Notes: generated from the sequence alone by a model not told the origin. 64,000 bases of DNA from Ensifer sp. Root278 (GCF_001429285.1 NZ_LMJJ01000004.1:111701-175700), one strand, 5' to 3'; shown: positions 50,477 through 58,612, counted from the first letter of the stretch. Numbers and translations are program-made.

Positions 50477-50481
50477 AATAT

Positions 50482-51414
50482 TCACTCCTGAATTGGGGTT
50501 GTGGCTGCGGGGATCGGGTCACCGCGTTTGGCTGTGGACTTGGATTTGACGTTCGCGGCGATCGTGGCCGCTTCACCTGCGGTGAGGGGCTGCCCGTGTT
50601 GTTCGGTGGCCTTCGCGTTGAAGATGGCAGCATCGATCTTCTGGGCGACACGTGCTTTGGCCTTGGCTGCGCGCAACGCGACCGTGTAACTGTCGACAAG
50701 GGCCACGTCTGCAATCCGCCCCTTCTCAATGCCGGTCACGTCGCTCTTAGACAGGGCTGCGTGTCCGAACTTCACGACCAGCTTGCCAGCGTCCTCAGGC
50801 GACAGGGCAAGTTCCTCACGGATGGTCTTGAGTTGCTTACCGAGTGCCGGGTCGCCCTTCGCGGCAGGTTTGTGGCCGCCTGTGAGCAGCGAGGCGACGT
50901 CGATGCCGTTGGCCATCATGGAGTTTACCAAGGACTTGCGGACTTCCTGTTCGTGCTCCTGACGTTCGACCATCCGGGACGCGTACATGGCATCGATTTC
51001 AGCCGACAGACGCGAAGCCCTTTCTTCAAGCGGACGAAACGCACTCGCAACGACGCGCAAGAGGTTCAGGTCGAGCCCGGACGGAAGATCCGCGATGACG
51101 AGCCGTGCGCCGCTTGCGACCAGTTTGGACGCGTTGACGACAAGGGACGTCGGCGTGGTCCCAAGGCTTCCAAGCGTGGCTGTGACGAACGCATCGTCAG
51201 GCCCGATAGCCGATAGGATTTGCTGGAGCGTCCTTTCACCGCCTGCGGGCTCTGTCATCGTGCGGGCTACGAGGGCTAGGCCGTCGCCGTCCCGTTGCGA
51301 GGGCAAACCCGCTTGGATGCCCGCTGCGTTCGCCGCTGCGTGCTGTTGCTTGACAATGTGATCGGCGGATTGGCCGGGGGCCGGTTGTGGCCGCAAGTAA
51401 ACAATTGTGTTCAT
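50482..51414 (-). CDS. Resolvase-like protein without the catalytic serine, with HTH-like C-terminus
   Basis: A 310-residue protein. Its N-terminus (IVYLRPQ) resembles the YARVS motif of serine recombinases with Gln in place of the catalytic Ser (residue 10), and residues 72-140 (VTATLGSLGTTPTSLVVN..., SGARLVIADLPSG, SAFRPLEERASRL) follow the second half of that fold. From about residue 192, LKTIREELALSPEDAGKLV and SKSDVTGIEKGR look like an XRE-type HTH. I infer a regulator or structural relic rather than an active recombinase. It is second in its operon. Confidence 0.7.
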   Translation of the reverse strand: MNTIVYLRPQPAPGQSADHIVKQQHAAANAAGIQAGLPSQRDGDGLALVARTMTEPAGGERTLQQILSAIGPDDAFVTATLGSLGTTPTSLVVNASKLVASGARLVIADLPSGLDLNLLRVVASAFRPLEERASRLSAEIDAMYASRMVERQEHEQEVRKSLVNSMMANGIDVASLLTGGHKPAAKGDPALGKQLKTIREELALSPEDAGKLVVKFGHAALSKSDVTGIEKGRIADVALVDSYTVALRAAKAKARVAQKIDAAIFNAKATEQHGQPLTAGEAATIAANVKSKSTAKRGDPIPAATTPIQE

Positions 51415-51419
51415 GTTCG

Positions 51420-52214
51420 TTAATCCTGATCGCGCATGCGCTGGAGAAGGGCACTAAGGCTGCCCGGTTCATGGGAATTGTGACTTTTGGGCTGGTGGCC
51501 CGTGGAATAGGGCGAGTGGCCGCCTGCACCACCGCCGAGCATGTCCGTGCGATCGTCGTATGTGTCGGCTTGGCTCCGTAGCTCGCGGACCTCACGTTCA
51601 CCGGCCACCTGATCTACGGCGTTGGCGAGCGTCTCAAAGGCCGCCGCACGGTCGACCGGGTCTTCGTAGATACTTTCCAGATCAGCCGCGCTGGCACCGG
51701 TTTGCTGCATCAGCCCGCGTAGTGCCTCCTCGACGTCGCGCGGGTCATCGTAGGGATGGGCCAATTGGTACGACGTCCACATTCGCCCGGAAATGCGTTG
51801 GTAGCTCTCGTTTTCGGCCTGTCTGCGAATGATGTCGTCGCTCGTCTTGATGAGCGGCTTGGCCGGAACGAAGGTCCCTGCAAGAGCACCGGGTTGATAG
51901 GCTTGGCCGTCTGCGCCAAAGACCGTGTCATCGGGCCAGCGCTCCTGTGAGCGCCTGAGGTTTTCAACTGCGGAATTCCATAAAAGGTTCTGGTTGCCGA
52001 CACTGAGGCGGTCATTCTGATCGGGTTCGATCAAACCGCTCGCGACCTGAAACGCCGTAATTCCGTCCGACAGCGATGCCTCGTTGTATCGAGAGGGCAG
52101 GGTCGACGCTGGCAGGGCTGAGATGCGGTTTTCGATATCGGCTAGCTGCCGGGCGTATTCATCATTTGCGCGCTGGAGCAGTTCGGCCTCGCGCTTTTCC
52201 TTCCGTGTACCCAT
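51420..52214 (-). CDS. Unrecognised island protein, first of operon
   Basis: A 264-residue soluble protein. It begins with a charged helix (MGTRKEKREAELLQRANDEY, coiled-coil-like), has a middle part with W and D residues, and ends in a Gly/Ser/His-rich disordered stretch. No family recognised. AGAGGA precedes the ATG. Its gap to the next gene is 5 bases. It is divergent from the HTH gene at 52350, 135 bases away. Confidence 0.7.
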   Translation of the reverse strand: MGTRKEKREAELLQRANDEYARQLADIENRISALPASTLPSRYNEASLSDGITAFQVASGLIEPDQNDRLSVGNQNLLWNSAVENLRRSQERWPDDTVFGADGQAYQPGALAGTFVPAKPLIKTSDDIIRRQAENESYQRISGRMWTSYQLAHPYDDPRDVEEALRGLMQQTGASAADLESIYEDPVDRAAAFETLANAVDQVAGEREVRELRSQADTYDDRTDMLGGGAGGHSPYSTGHQPKSHNSHEPGSLSALLQRMRDQD

Positions 52215-52349
52215 TCCTCTGTTCTCCTGAACTTTTCACTTGACAGCCTTTGCTGTCTCTGAGTGCCCCTACTATCCCACGGCCACACGACCGTGTAAAG
52301 TGGGTGTGTCAAGGCATGATTTTCTATTGTTTGGAAAGGAGGGAAACAA
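52215..52349. promoter_or_regulatory. Divergent promoter region of the island
   Basis: Between two divergent genes lies the inverted repeat GACAGC-CTTT-GCTGTC at 52242-52257, overlapping a TTGACA box. It is a plausible operator, for instance for the HTH protein encoded just downstream. Confidence 0.45.
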
Positions 52350-52634
52350 ATGCCTAACGAATACATCAATAACCCACTAAACGAGCACCGGCTTTCCATC
52401 AAAGCCTTCGCGGCAATTTCGGGCTATTCTCGCCAGTGGCTATACATCCTGAGCAAGCAGCACGTCGGCCCCGTGCTCCTCACGACCTACACGCAGACGG
52501 GAGCCCAACGCCGTTTTTATAATGCGCTCAGTGCGCTGCGATGGCTCAACGAGCAACGGCCCGAGCGTGCTGATGCGTACTTGAGAGTGCTTGAGGCCGC
52601 CGACCCGTCGATTGATTGGAGGGCGGGCCTGTGA
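52350..52634 (+). CDS. Small HTH protein, excisionase/AlpA-like
   Basis: A 94-residue protein with an HTH (SIKAFAAISGYSRQWLYILSKQ) of the MerR/HTH_17 kind used by excisionases and small element regulators. AAAGGAGGG precedes the ATG. It heads the plus-strand gene run of the island and its stop overlaps the next start (GTGA). It may act as the recombination-directionality factor or as repressor of the divergent operon. Confidence 0.7.
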   Translation: MPNEYINNPLNEHRLSIKAFAAISGYSRQWLYILSKQHVGPVLLTTYTQTGAQRRFYNALSALRWLNEQRPERADAYLRVLEAADPSIDWRAGL

Positions 52635-52852
52635 GTACCAGCCAATCCAAGCGGTCATATCTCGCGGGCAGAGCAAAAGTCCCCGTCGACCGCAATTCAA
52701 AGGTCCGCGTGGCTAGGCCGTGGCACGATCCGCTAGAGGACGGCGACCCGGAGTGGGCCGCACGCAAGTCTTTGTGGAAGGCCGCCCTTCAGCCCTACGT
52801 GGACCGTTTCGCCCCTCGCAATGATGGTCCGGGCCAGCGGGGTGAATGGTGA
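52631..52852 (+). CDS. Unrecognised small island protein
   Basis: A 73-residue basic protein starting with GTG at 52631 that overlaps the previous stop; GGAGGG sits upstream. It reads SKRSYLAGRAKVPVDRNSKV at the start and ARKSLWKAALQPYVDRFAP later. No family known. Confidence 0.6.
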   Translation: MSTSQSKRSYLAGRAKVPVDRNSKVRVARPWHDPLEDGDPEWAARKSLWKAALQPYVDRFAPRNDGPGQRGEW

Positions 52853-53076
52853 TGGCCCGCCGTGTCGTCAGGTCCAGCATCGATGTGGCCGCCCTCGTTG
52901 AGCAATTGGCCATAGGCTCGGCCAAGGTCGATGGGTGGACCGCCGCCGAGAAAGCCGCCGTTGACGCGTATCTGCGCCGGGAACGTGACCGGCTGGAGGC
53001 TCAACTCGCCATCGAAAAACGGATTAATTGGCAGGCACAGACGTGGGCCGAACTGCGCGGACGGACACGACTATGA
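52852..53076 (+). CDS. Unrecognised small island protein
   Basis: A 74-residue charged helical protein (IDVAALVEQLAIGSAKVDGW, LRRERDRLEAQLAIEKRI). The ATG at 52852 overlaps the previous stop (TGATG); an ATG at 52846 is also possible. It precedes the replication gene by 157 bases. Confidence 0.6.
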   Translation: MARRVVRSSIDVAALVEQLAIGSAKVDGWTAAEKAAVDAYLRRERDRLEAQLAIEKRINWQAQTWAELRGRTRL

Positions 53077-53232
53077 CCCGGCAAACCATTAGCACCCTAA
53101 TATCTCGACGTCGAAATCAGGGGGCTAGTACATGCCGGGTGAGGGCGTATCCTGAACGATGGATAAAAAAAGCGGCCACAAAGGACCGCTCATTTCACAG
53201 ACACTCAAACACTCAGGGAAAGGAACCCATGA

Positions 53233-54368
53233 ATGTCGACACAAAGTACACCGGCCACGGCCACAGAGCAACCCGATCACGAGACGGTGTGGGTCCGTGA
53301 CGCGTCCGGCAACCTCAAACCAAAGCAGCTCCGTAGCGCCGAGGTCTACAAGCTATACCCGCTCAAAACTGCCGAGGTTGTCTCCAAAAAGACCAAACTC
53401 CGCATCGTTCAGGCGGGTGAATGGCTCCATGACTGGAAGCCAGCACAGTCGCTGATAAATGGGCTCTTTCGCCGCAAGTACGTTTACAGCCTCACCGCTC
53501 CAGCCGGGTCCGGCAAAACCGCCGTGGCCCTGACGATCGCTGCACATGTGGCCGAGGGGCGGGACCTAGGCGACCACGTCACAACCGACGGGCGGGTGCT
53601 TTACCTCGCGGGCGAGAACGATGGGGACGTAATGGAGCGACTGCACATGATGGCGGAGACGATGCAGTTCGATTTAGCCTCGTTGCCTCTCGACTTTCTG
53701 CCATTCGTTGGCGGCATGGACGACATCAAAGCCACGATACGGGCAACCGGCCATGAATACAGTCTCGTCATCGTAGACACATCGCAAGCGTACTTCAGCG
53801 GTGACGACTTCAATGACAACCGCGCGGCCAAAGATTGGGCACAGGAGCTGCGGACGCTCGCAGATGACCTGCCCGGTGGGCCAACCGTGGTTGTGCTCAG
53901 CCACCCACCCAAAAGCGCGGACCGTGGGCCGTACGTGCATTCGGCGGCAGCACCTTCCGGAACGAAATTGATGGCAACACGTACCTGGACCGATATGACA
54001 ACATTGTGCTGTTGACCCGTGATCCGTTGAAGTTTCGCGGCGCTCAGTTTGAGCCGTTGGCGTTTAAGCTGGAGGTGGTTACGTCCCTCCAGACGATGGA
54101 TGCAGACGGCAACCCGCTCACGACCGTGGTCGCGTGGCCCCTCACGCAGGCTGAATATGCCGAGATCCGCGATAGCGGTAAGGGGCTGAGCCCAACTCAA
54201 GCCGTGGTCCTAAAGGCAATTACGGATGAGGGCGGGCAGTCGCTTCAAACCTATGCGGACGGGCTCGGCCTGAAGAAAGGTCAAGTGCAGACGGCTCTAA
54301 ATGCACTGGTGAAGCGCGGGTTAGTCGAAAAGCGCGAGGGCGATAAGCCGTGGGCCGTTGCCGTATGA
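53233..54368 (+). pseudogene. RepA-type AAA ATPase, frameshifted
   Basis: Two reading frames join into one AAA_25/RepA-type hexameric helicase. Frame A (53233-54015 as read) gives Walker A TAPAGSGKT (residues 88-96) and Walker B region YSLVIVDTSQAYF, then HPPKSADRG. The expected continuation GGSTFRNEIDGN is found in the -1 frame, from about 53930, running LLTRDPLKFRGAQFEPLAF and a C-terminal winged helix up to the stop at 54368. One base is thus lost or gained near 53925-53945. A sequencing error is possible. Confidence 0.75.
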
Positions 54369-54549
54369 GCCTCATACGCTCAACCTCTGTACGCCCCTGC
54401 AAACCAAAGGATGCAGGCCGGTGGGAGAGAATTTATTCTCCCCACCTACTCATGGTCCCATACACCGTATGAAGCGTATGAAACCTTAAGCATACGATTT
54501 TTCATACGGTCGAAAACCGGGCAGCAACAGGCGAACGCGGTTGCATACC
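54362..54549. repeat. Iteron-like repeat cluster, putative replication origin
   Basis: A set of GTATG / CATAC half-sites: CGTATGA-GCC-TCATACG at 54362-54378; then CCATAC (54458), CCGTATGAA (54465), CGTATG (54475), CATACG (54491), TTTCATACGG (54500) and GCATACC (54543). The sites form nested inverted repeats. A hairpin GTGGG-AGAGAA / TTCTC-CCCAC at 54421-54445 and an AT-rich stretch (54484-54503) lie between. Being right after a RepA-type gene, it fits an oriV. Confidence 0.6.
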
Positions 54550-54616
54550 TTCGACTATTCCCGTCATATCGAAGTCGGCTCTGCCGAAGTAGCGTCAGTG
54601 ACCGGGAGGCAATTCA

Positions 54617-54931
54617 TTGTATCGCAGCGGGATCGCGGTAGCTTTATCAGCGGTAATAACCACCAGCGCACTAGCAGCGAATGACGAGAGCGCTTGCCTT
54701 GCCGCCGCTTTAGACGCCTACACCAACGCAAATCTAACCTTGATCGGATCGGCTGGCGTACCGATGCCAGCGAACGCCCTGATTGCCCAGCGGAGACTGG
54801 AAGAGGAATATTGCACTCGCGCAACCGAGTGCCTTGCCGCACGCCTTCCGGGAGATCAAAGGGCTATGCAGTCTGACGTGCTGTTCTCCAGTTGCTTGCG
54901 GGCCAAAGCCAAGGACAAGTACCAGGATTAG
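54617..54931 (+). CDS. Secreted small protein, island
   Basis: A 104-residue protein with a signal peptide (MYRSGIAVALSAVITTSALA, cleavage near AANDESA) and four cysteines in the mature part (two pairs that could form disulfides). TTG start with GGGAGG seven bases upstream. It is a likely periplasmic protein of unknown function, AT-richer than core genes. Confidence 0.6.
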   Translation: MYRSGIAVALSAVITTSALAANDESACLAAALDAYTNANLTLIGSAGVPMPANALIAQRRLEEEYCTRATECLAARLPGDQRAMQSDVLFSSCLRAKAKDKYQD

Positions 54932-54943
54932 AACATTCGCCTC

Positions 54944-55180
54944 TCAGTGGCCCGCTAAATCGACGCGACTAGTCGAGTGTTGAGCCGAGCCGAGCGCACC
55001 TCTCAGAGCACTAGGTTCGCGGATGCCGTCTTGGAAACAGATGATAAGTCGTCTTGCTATATCCTCTGCGGTTTCGCAATCCCTCGACAACCTCCGCTCC
55101 CGGAGAATGTCGGCGAAGACCTGTTCGATTTGATCCATTTCGTGGGGGAGAAGTGCTTTCCAGCTGGGTGCGGAGAACAT
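54944..55180 (-). CDS. Unrecognised small island protein
   Basis: A 78-residue protein with a helix DQIEQVFADILRERRLSRDC and AEDIARRLIICFQDG. AGGAGG precedes the ATG at 55180. Such helices occur in small rhizobial proteins, but I cannot name a family. It is convergent with the secreted-protein gene. Confidence 0.65.
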   Translation of the reverse strand: MFSAPSWKALLPHEMDQIEQVFADILRERRLSRDCETAEDIARRLIICFQDGIREPSALRGALGSAQHSTSRVDLAGH

Positions 55181-55410
55181 CGCGCGACCTCCTGACTTGG
55201 GGCGAAAGCGCGGATGATCTTCCAGTCGTCGGGGCCCTGATAACTGCCCAGCGATACCAACAGTATGCGCCGTTCTGGCCGCAATGCAACGAAATCGGAA
55301 GATCCTGAGTGAGGACCCACCCCATTCGACACGCCTCAGGATGGCCCTCTAAATCGGCCCGTCTAGTCGTCTCTTTGGCCGGGTCCGATCGTCCACCGTT
55401 GAGCCGAGCC
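54955..55410. repeat. Two copies of a CTAAATCG-N6-CTAGTCG motif
   Basis: CTAAATCG-N6-CTAGTCG occurs at 54955-54975 and 55349-55369, each followed by GTTGAGCCGAGC (54979 and 55398). The same CTAGTCG half is in the palindrome at 49270 and at 47550. The first copy overlaps the end of the 54944 gene. Confidence 0.65.
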
Positions 55411-55851
55411 CGAGAGGGCGTGCAGGGACCCTGACCCGACTTATGCCCATTGACGGCGAGAGGCCCCCAGTAAGATCCCGCCGGGCCTCAGCCCCCGTCG
55501 GGGCTGGGCACGAAATAGCGGGGTCTGGGGGACGCGATGCTAGTCATGGGCTGGATGGCGGGATAGGGGGCACGCTGGGCGCAGGCGTTGCCCGTGCGTT
55601 TAAACGCGAATTGTACCCATTGTGACGATTGCATTGTTTTGATCCGCCCACCGCAGGACCGCCGCGAGGGGCCAGAGGAGCCGAATCTTACCCGCTCTGG
55701 GGAGCTAGAAAGGCTCCTCCAAGGGGAAAATCAGGCCGAAAGCGGCCCTCCGAGCGCGCTCTGAGCAGCTAAAATCGCTACCCCGTGTATACCCCAACTC
55801 TGGGTAACGCCTTAAATCTCTGACGTTATTAGCATTTCCGAATGAATAGTT
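55181..55851. other. Gene-free right end of the island
   Basis: No gene is supported in 671 bases. Seen are a CAGCCCC-CGTC-GGGGCTG hairpin at 55489-55506, a second CTAGTCG block, and TACCC / GGGTA near 55793-55806, which echoes the TACCCCAA text near attL. The stretch may hold integrase arm sites. Confidence 0.5.
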
Positions 55852-55862
55852 TTGTCATAGTG
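55852..55862. other. Candidate attR core of the island
   Basis: TTGTCATAGTG, the second copy of the attL core. It is part of the palindrome TTGTCATAGTGACAA (55852-55866), so it may also be a MocR operator. Confidence 0.5.
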
Positions 55863-55940
55863 ACAATTCTTTAGATTACAGCGCGAAATATGTCAATTAT
55901 CACCGATACAACGATAGCAATCGCTGCATTGAGGTTATCA

Positions 55941-56195
55941 ATGAGTACAATCGATACAATTTGTTTGTCCCGCGCGGAAGCGAAGTCCGTCGAGCGCACC
56001 AGCACATTGCTGGGCGGCGACTATTCGGACGAACGCGAAGGCCTGTTGAAGCGGTTTTGGGGGCTCTATCGCGAACTGGCGGCGAAGCGACGCGGTCGCA
56101 TGGCGCTCGGGGAAATGAGCGATTGGCAGCTTAGGGATATCGGTGTTTCCGAGAAGGACGCGCGCCAGGAATCGACTGTCCCGTTCTGGCGCTAG
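55941..56195 (+). CDS. DUF1127-family small protein
   Basis: An 84-residue basic protein with the DUF1127 helix and its ending EMSDWQLRDIGVSEKDA, typical of Rhizobiales (in some members arginine-rich and linked to RNA, phosphate or quorum phenotypes). GAGG precedes the ATG. In other rhizobia it is divergent from a mocR gene. CGATACAA is repeated at 55904 and 55952, and TTGTCATAGTGACAA is upstream; these are candidate MocR sites. Confidence 0.88.
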   Translation: MSTIDTICLSRAEAKSVERTSTLLGGDYSDEREGLLKRFWGLYRELAAKRRGRMALGEMSDWQLRDIGVSEKDARQESTVPFWR

Positions 56196-56285
56196 CTCGG
56201 ATTAGAACGACTGTCCGACAATGCACAATGGCCGGCGCCCTTTGAGGTCGGCGGCCATTGGTCAATTCGCCAATTTGACTGGGGT

Positions 56286-56693
56286 CTACTTGCAGCCCTG
56301 TCCGCCGGCAGCCCAGCGCTTGATATCGGCGGCCATCCGCGTGCCGACGGGTTCGCTCATCAACGGTCCGAAGGCCTGCAGGCGTGCCGGGTTGCCCTCG
56401 GCCTGAACGACGGCGAGCGGGCGTGCTTCCGGCGATTTGCGCGGCACGATCAGTATGCGCGGGCGGCCCGAGAAGGAATTAAGCTCCGGCGCCAGGCGAT
56501 AGGACTTGAACTCGGAATCGCCCGATTTGAACCAGCAGCCGTTGGCGCCAAGCGCCACGCGCTCCATGGTCGGCAGTGCGGCCGTGTTCGGGCTCGGCGC
56601 CGGCGGCTTCGGCGATTGGCACGAAGCGAGAAGGGCCAGGCCAAACGTTGCGCAGGCAAGGCCGGCCAGGCGTGCAGGGACAAATGAAGGCAT
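56286..56693 (-). CDS. Outer-membrane lipoprotein, unknown function
   Basis: A 135-residue lipoprotein: LLASC is the lipobox, followed by a Pro-rich linker. The mature part has a W and several prolines (RPRILIVPRKSPEARPLAVV). A start at 56711 is equally possible; 56693 was chosen for a shorter signal peptide. It follows purQ by about 56 bases on the same strand. Confidence 0.75.
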   Translation of the reverse strand: MPSFVPARLAGLACATFGLALLASCQSPKPPAPSPNTAALPTMERVALGANGCWFKSGDSEFKSYRLAPELNSFSGRPRILIVPRKSPEARPLAVVQAEGNPARLQAFGPLMSEPVGTRMAADIKRWAAGGQGCK

Positions 56694-56749
56694 CGACGGT
56701 CTCGCTCGCATTTCAGGGATGGATCGGATGCCTTCTATCAGCCGGATGG

Positions 56750-57421
56750 TTAAGCGGCGATTACTTCGAGCGCAGACGCAAAGAGGCCGCGGCCGTCGGA
56801 GCCGCCATGAGCCGCTTCGATCAGGTTTTCCGGATGCGGCATCATACCGAGCACGTTACCCTCGGCATTCATCACGCCGGCGATATCGTTCATCGAACCG
56901 TTCGGGTTGGTGCCTTCGGCATAGCGGAACACCACCTGGCCATTGCCTTCGATCGTCTTCAGCGTCTCGGCATCGGCGAAGTAGTTGCCGTCGTGGTGGG
57001 CGACCGGCGAGCGGATGATCTGGCCCTTCGAGTAGGCGCGGGTGAAGTCGGTGTCGGCATTGACCACTTCGAGCTTGATCTCGCGGCAGACGAACTTCAG
57101 CGAGGCATTGCGCATCAGCGCGCCCGGCAGGAGGCCGGCCTCGACGAGGATCTGGAAGCCGTTGCAGACGCCGAGAACCTTGACGCCCTTTTCCGCCTTG
57201 GCCTTGATCGCCTGCATGACCGGCATGCGCGCTGCGATCGCGCCACAGCGCAGATAGTCGCCATAGGAGAAGCCGCCCGGGATGACGATCAGATCGACAT
57301 CGGGGATATCCGTTTCCGTCTGCCAGACGGTGACCGGAGCCTTGCCGGAAATCTTGGTGAGGGCCGCGATCATGTCGCGGTCGCGGTTGAGGCCCGGAAG
57401 CTGAACGACGGCTGACTTCAT
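56750..57421 (-). CDS. purQ: Phosphoribosylformylglycinamidine synthase subunit I (glutaminase)
   Basis: A 223-residue glutamine amidotransferase that supplies ammonia to PurL. The nucleophile cysteine is in [17 protein letters not shown] and the His/Glu pair in [10 protein letters not shown]. It belongs to the purC-purS-purQ group, read purC first on the minus strand; the purL gene is 13 kb away past the island. Confidence 0.96.
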   Translation of the reverse strand: MKSAVVQLPGLNRDRDMIAALTKISGKAPVTVWQTETDIPDVDLIVIPGGFSYGDYLRCGAIAARMPVMQAIKAKAEKGVKVLGVCNGFQILVEAGLLPGALMRNASLKFVCREIKLEVVNADTDFTRAYSKGQIIRSPVAHHDGNYFADAETLKTIEGNGQVVFRYAEGTNPNGSMNDIAGVMNAEGNVLGMMPHPENLIEAAHGGSDGRGLFASALEVIAA

Positions 57422-57586
57422 ATCTCTGTCTCCGTTAGCGGCGAGATCAAATCTTGATGCCCCACCCCGACGAGCCAGGCATCTCCCGATCGCAGCACCG
57501 CTCCGTTGGGCGTTCGTGCTGCTTCGGCGTTTCTTAACGTCTGGATCCGCGCCCGAAGGCACGGACCGATCTTCATGCCTGATCGA

Positions 57587-57829
57587 TCAGGCGAACGAGA
57601 TGCTGTAGTTCTCGATCACCGTGTTGGCGAGCAGCTTTTCGCACATCGCCTTGAGGTCTTCTTCGGCCTTGGCCTTGTCTGTGGATTCGATCTGCAGATC
57701 GAAAACCTTGCCCTGACGGACCTGGCCGATGCCGTCGAAGCCGAGTGCGCCGAGCGCACCTTCGATTGCCTTGCCCTGCGGATCGAGAACGCCGTTCTTC
57801 AGCGTCACGGTTACACGTGCCTTGATCAC
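57587..57829 (-). CDS. purS: Phosphoribosylformylglycinamidine synthase subunit PurS
   Basis: An 80-residue protein that completes the PurL-PurQ-PurS complex by holding PurQ and PurL together. It shows KARVTVTLKNGVLDPQGKAI at the start and VRQGKVFDLQIE in the middle. Between purC and purQ, as in Bacillus-type and rhizobial operons. Confidence 0.95.
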   Translation of the reverse strand: MIKARVTVTLKNGVLDPQGKAIEGALGALGFDGIGQVRQGKVFDLQIESTDKAKAEEDLKAMCEKLLANTVIENYSISFA

Positions 57830-57847
57830 TTTGATTTTCCCCGAAAG

Positions 57848-58612
57848 TTATTTCACCAGAACCGGACCGGTGCCGCGCACGGGTTCGTTCTCGTTCATGA
57901 TGCCAAGACGGCGGGCGACTTCCTGGTAGGCCTCGACGAGGCCGCCAAGGTCGCGGCGGAAGCGGTCCTTGTCGAGCTTCTCGCGGGTCTCGATGTCCCA
58001 GAGACGGCAGCTATCCGGCGAAATCTCGTCGGCGAGCACGATGCGCATCATGTCGCCCTCGAACAGACGGCCGCACTCGATCTTGAAGTCGACGAGCTGG
58101 ATGCCGACGCCCAGGAACAGGCCCGAAAGGAAGTCGTTGATGCGGATGGCGAGCGCCATGATGTCGTCGAGTTCCTGGGGGCTTGCCCAGCCGAAGGCGG
58201 TGATGTGCTCTTCGGAGACCATCGGGTCTTCCAGCGCATCGGCCTTGTAGTAGAACTCGATGATCGAACGGGGGAGAACGGTGCCTTCCTCGATGCCGAG
58301 GCGCTTGGACAGCGAGCCGGCGGCAACGTTGCGCACGACGATCTCGAGCGGGATGATCTCGACTTCCTTGATCAACTGCTCGCGCATGTTGAGGCGGCGG
58401 ATGAAGTGTGTGGGGATGCCGATCTTGTTGAGATGCGTGAAGATGTACTCGGAAATACGGTTGTTCAGCACGCCTTTGCCGTCGATGACGTCATGCTTTT
58501 TCTTGTTGAAGGCGGTCGCGTCGTCCTTGAAAAATTGGATGAGCGTACCTGGCTCCGGACCCTCATAGAGGATCTTGGCCTTGCCCTCGTAGATACGGCG
58601 GCGACGATTCAT
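57848..58612 (-). CDS. purC: SAICAR synthetase
   Basis: A 254-residue enzyme that joins aspartate to CAIR in purine synthesis, using [14 protein letters not shown] at the N-terminus, [21 protein letters not shown], and [25 protein letters not shown] are family blocks. The ATG at 58612 gives the standard length. It heads the purC-purS-purQ unit. Confidence 0.96.
   Translation of the reverse strand: MNRRRRIYEGKAKILYEGPEPGTLIQFFKDDATAFNKKKHDVIDGKGVLNNRISEYIFTHLNKIGIPTHFIRRLNMREQLIKEVEIIPLEIVVRNVAAGSLSKRLGIEEGTVLPRSIIEFYYKADALEDPMVSEEHITAFGWASPQELDDIMALAIRINDFLSGLFLGVGIQLVDFKIECGRLFEGDMMRIVLADEISPDSCRLWDIETREKLDKDRFRRDLGGLVEAYQEVARRLGIMNENEPVRGTGPVLVK

Larger units (their letters stand above)
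45939..55862. mobile_element. Integrative element, about 9.9 kb
   Basis: Bounded by the 11-bp direct repeat TTGTCATAGTG and starting with a tyrosine integrase, this block interrupts a run of conserved core genes (mocR on the left, DUF1127 on the right). It contains many genes with no recognisable family, long gene-free parts, an inactive resolvase-like protein, a broken RepA-type ATPase and an origin-like repeat cluster. I do not see a relaxase, conjugation genes or phage structural genes, so it may be a phage satellite-like or mobilizable/replicative element. The exact right end is uncertain by some tens of bases. Confidence 0.7.

Noticed and set aside
53900..53950. Programmed -1 frameshift in the RepA-type gene
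   Set aside because: CCC AAA A here is not a slippery X-XXY-YYZ site in the reading frame, and no downstream structure is evident; a mutation or read error is simpler.
55443..55625. 60-residue plus-strand frame at the island's right end
   Set aside because: Lies across a hairpin in non-coding DNA, with no ribosome site; left as gene-free.
45939..55862. Phage or conjugation genes in the island
   Set aside because: No capsid, terminase, relaxase or type IV secretion motif was found, so neither label is used.
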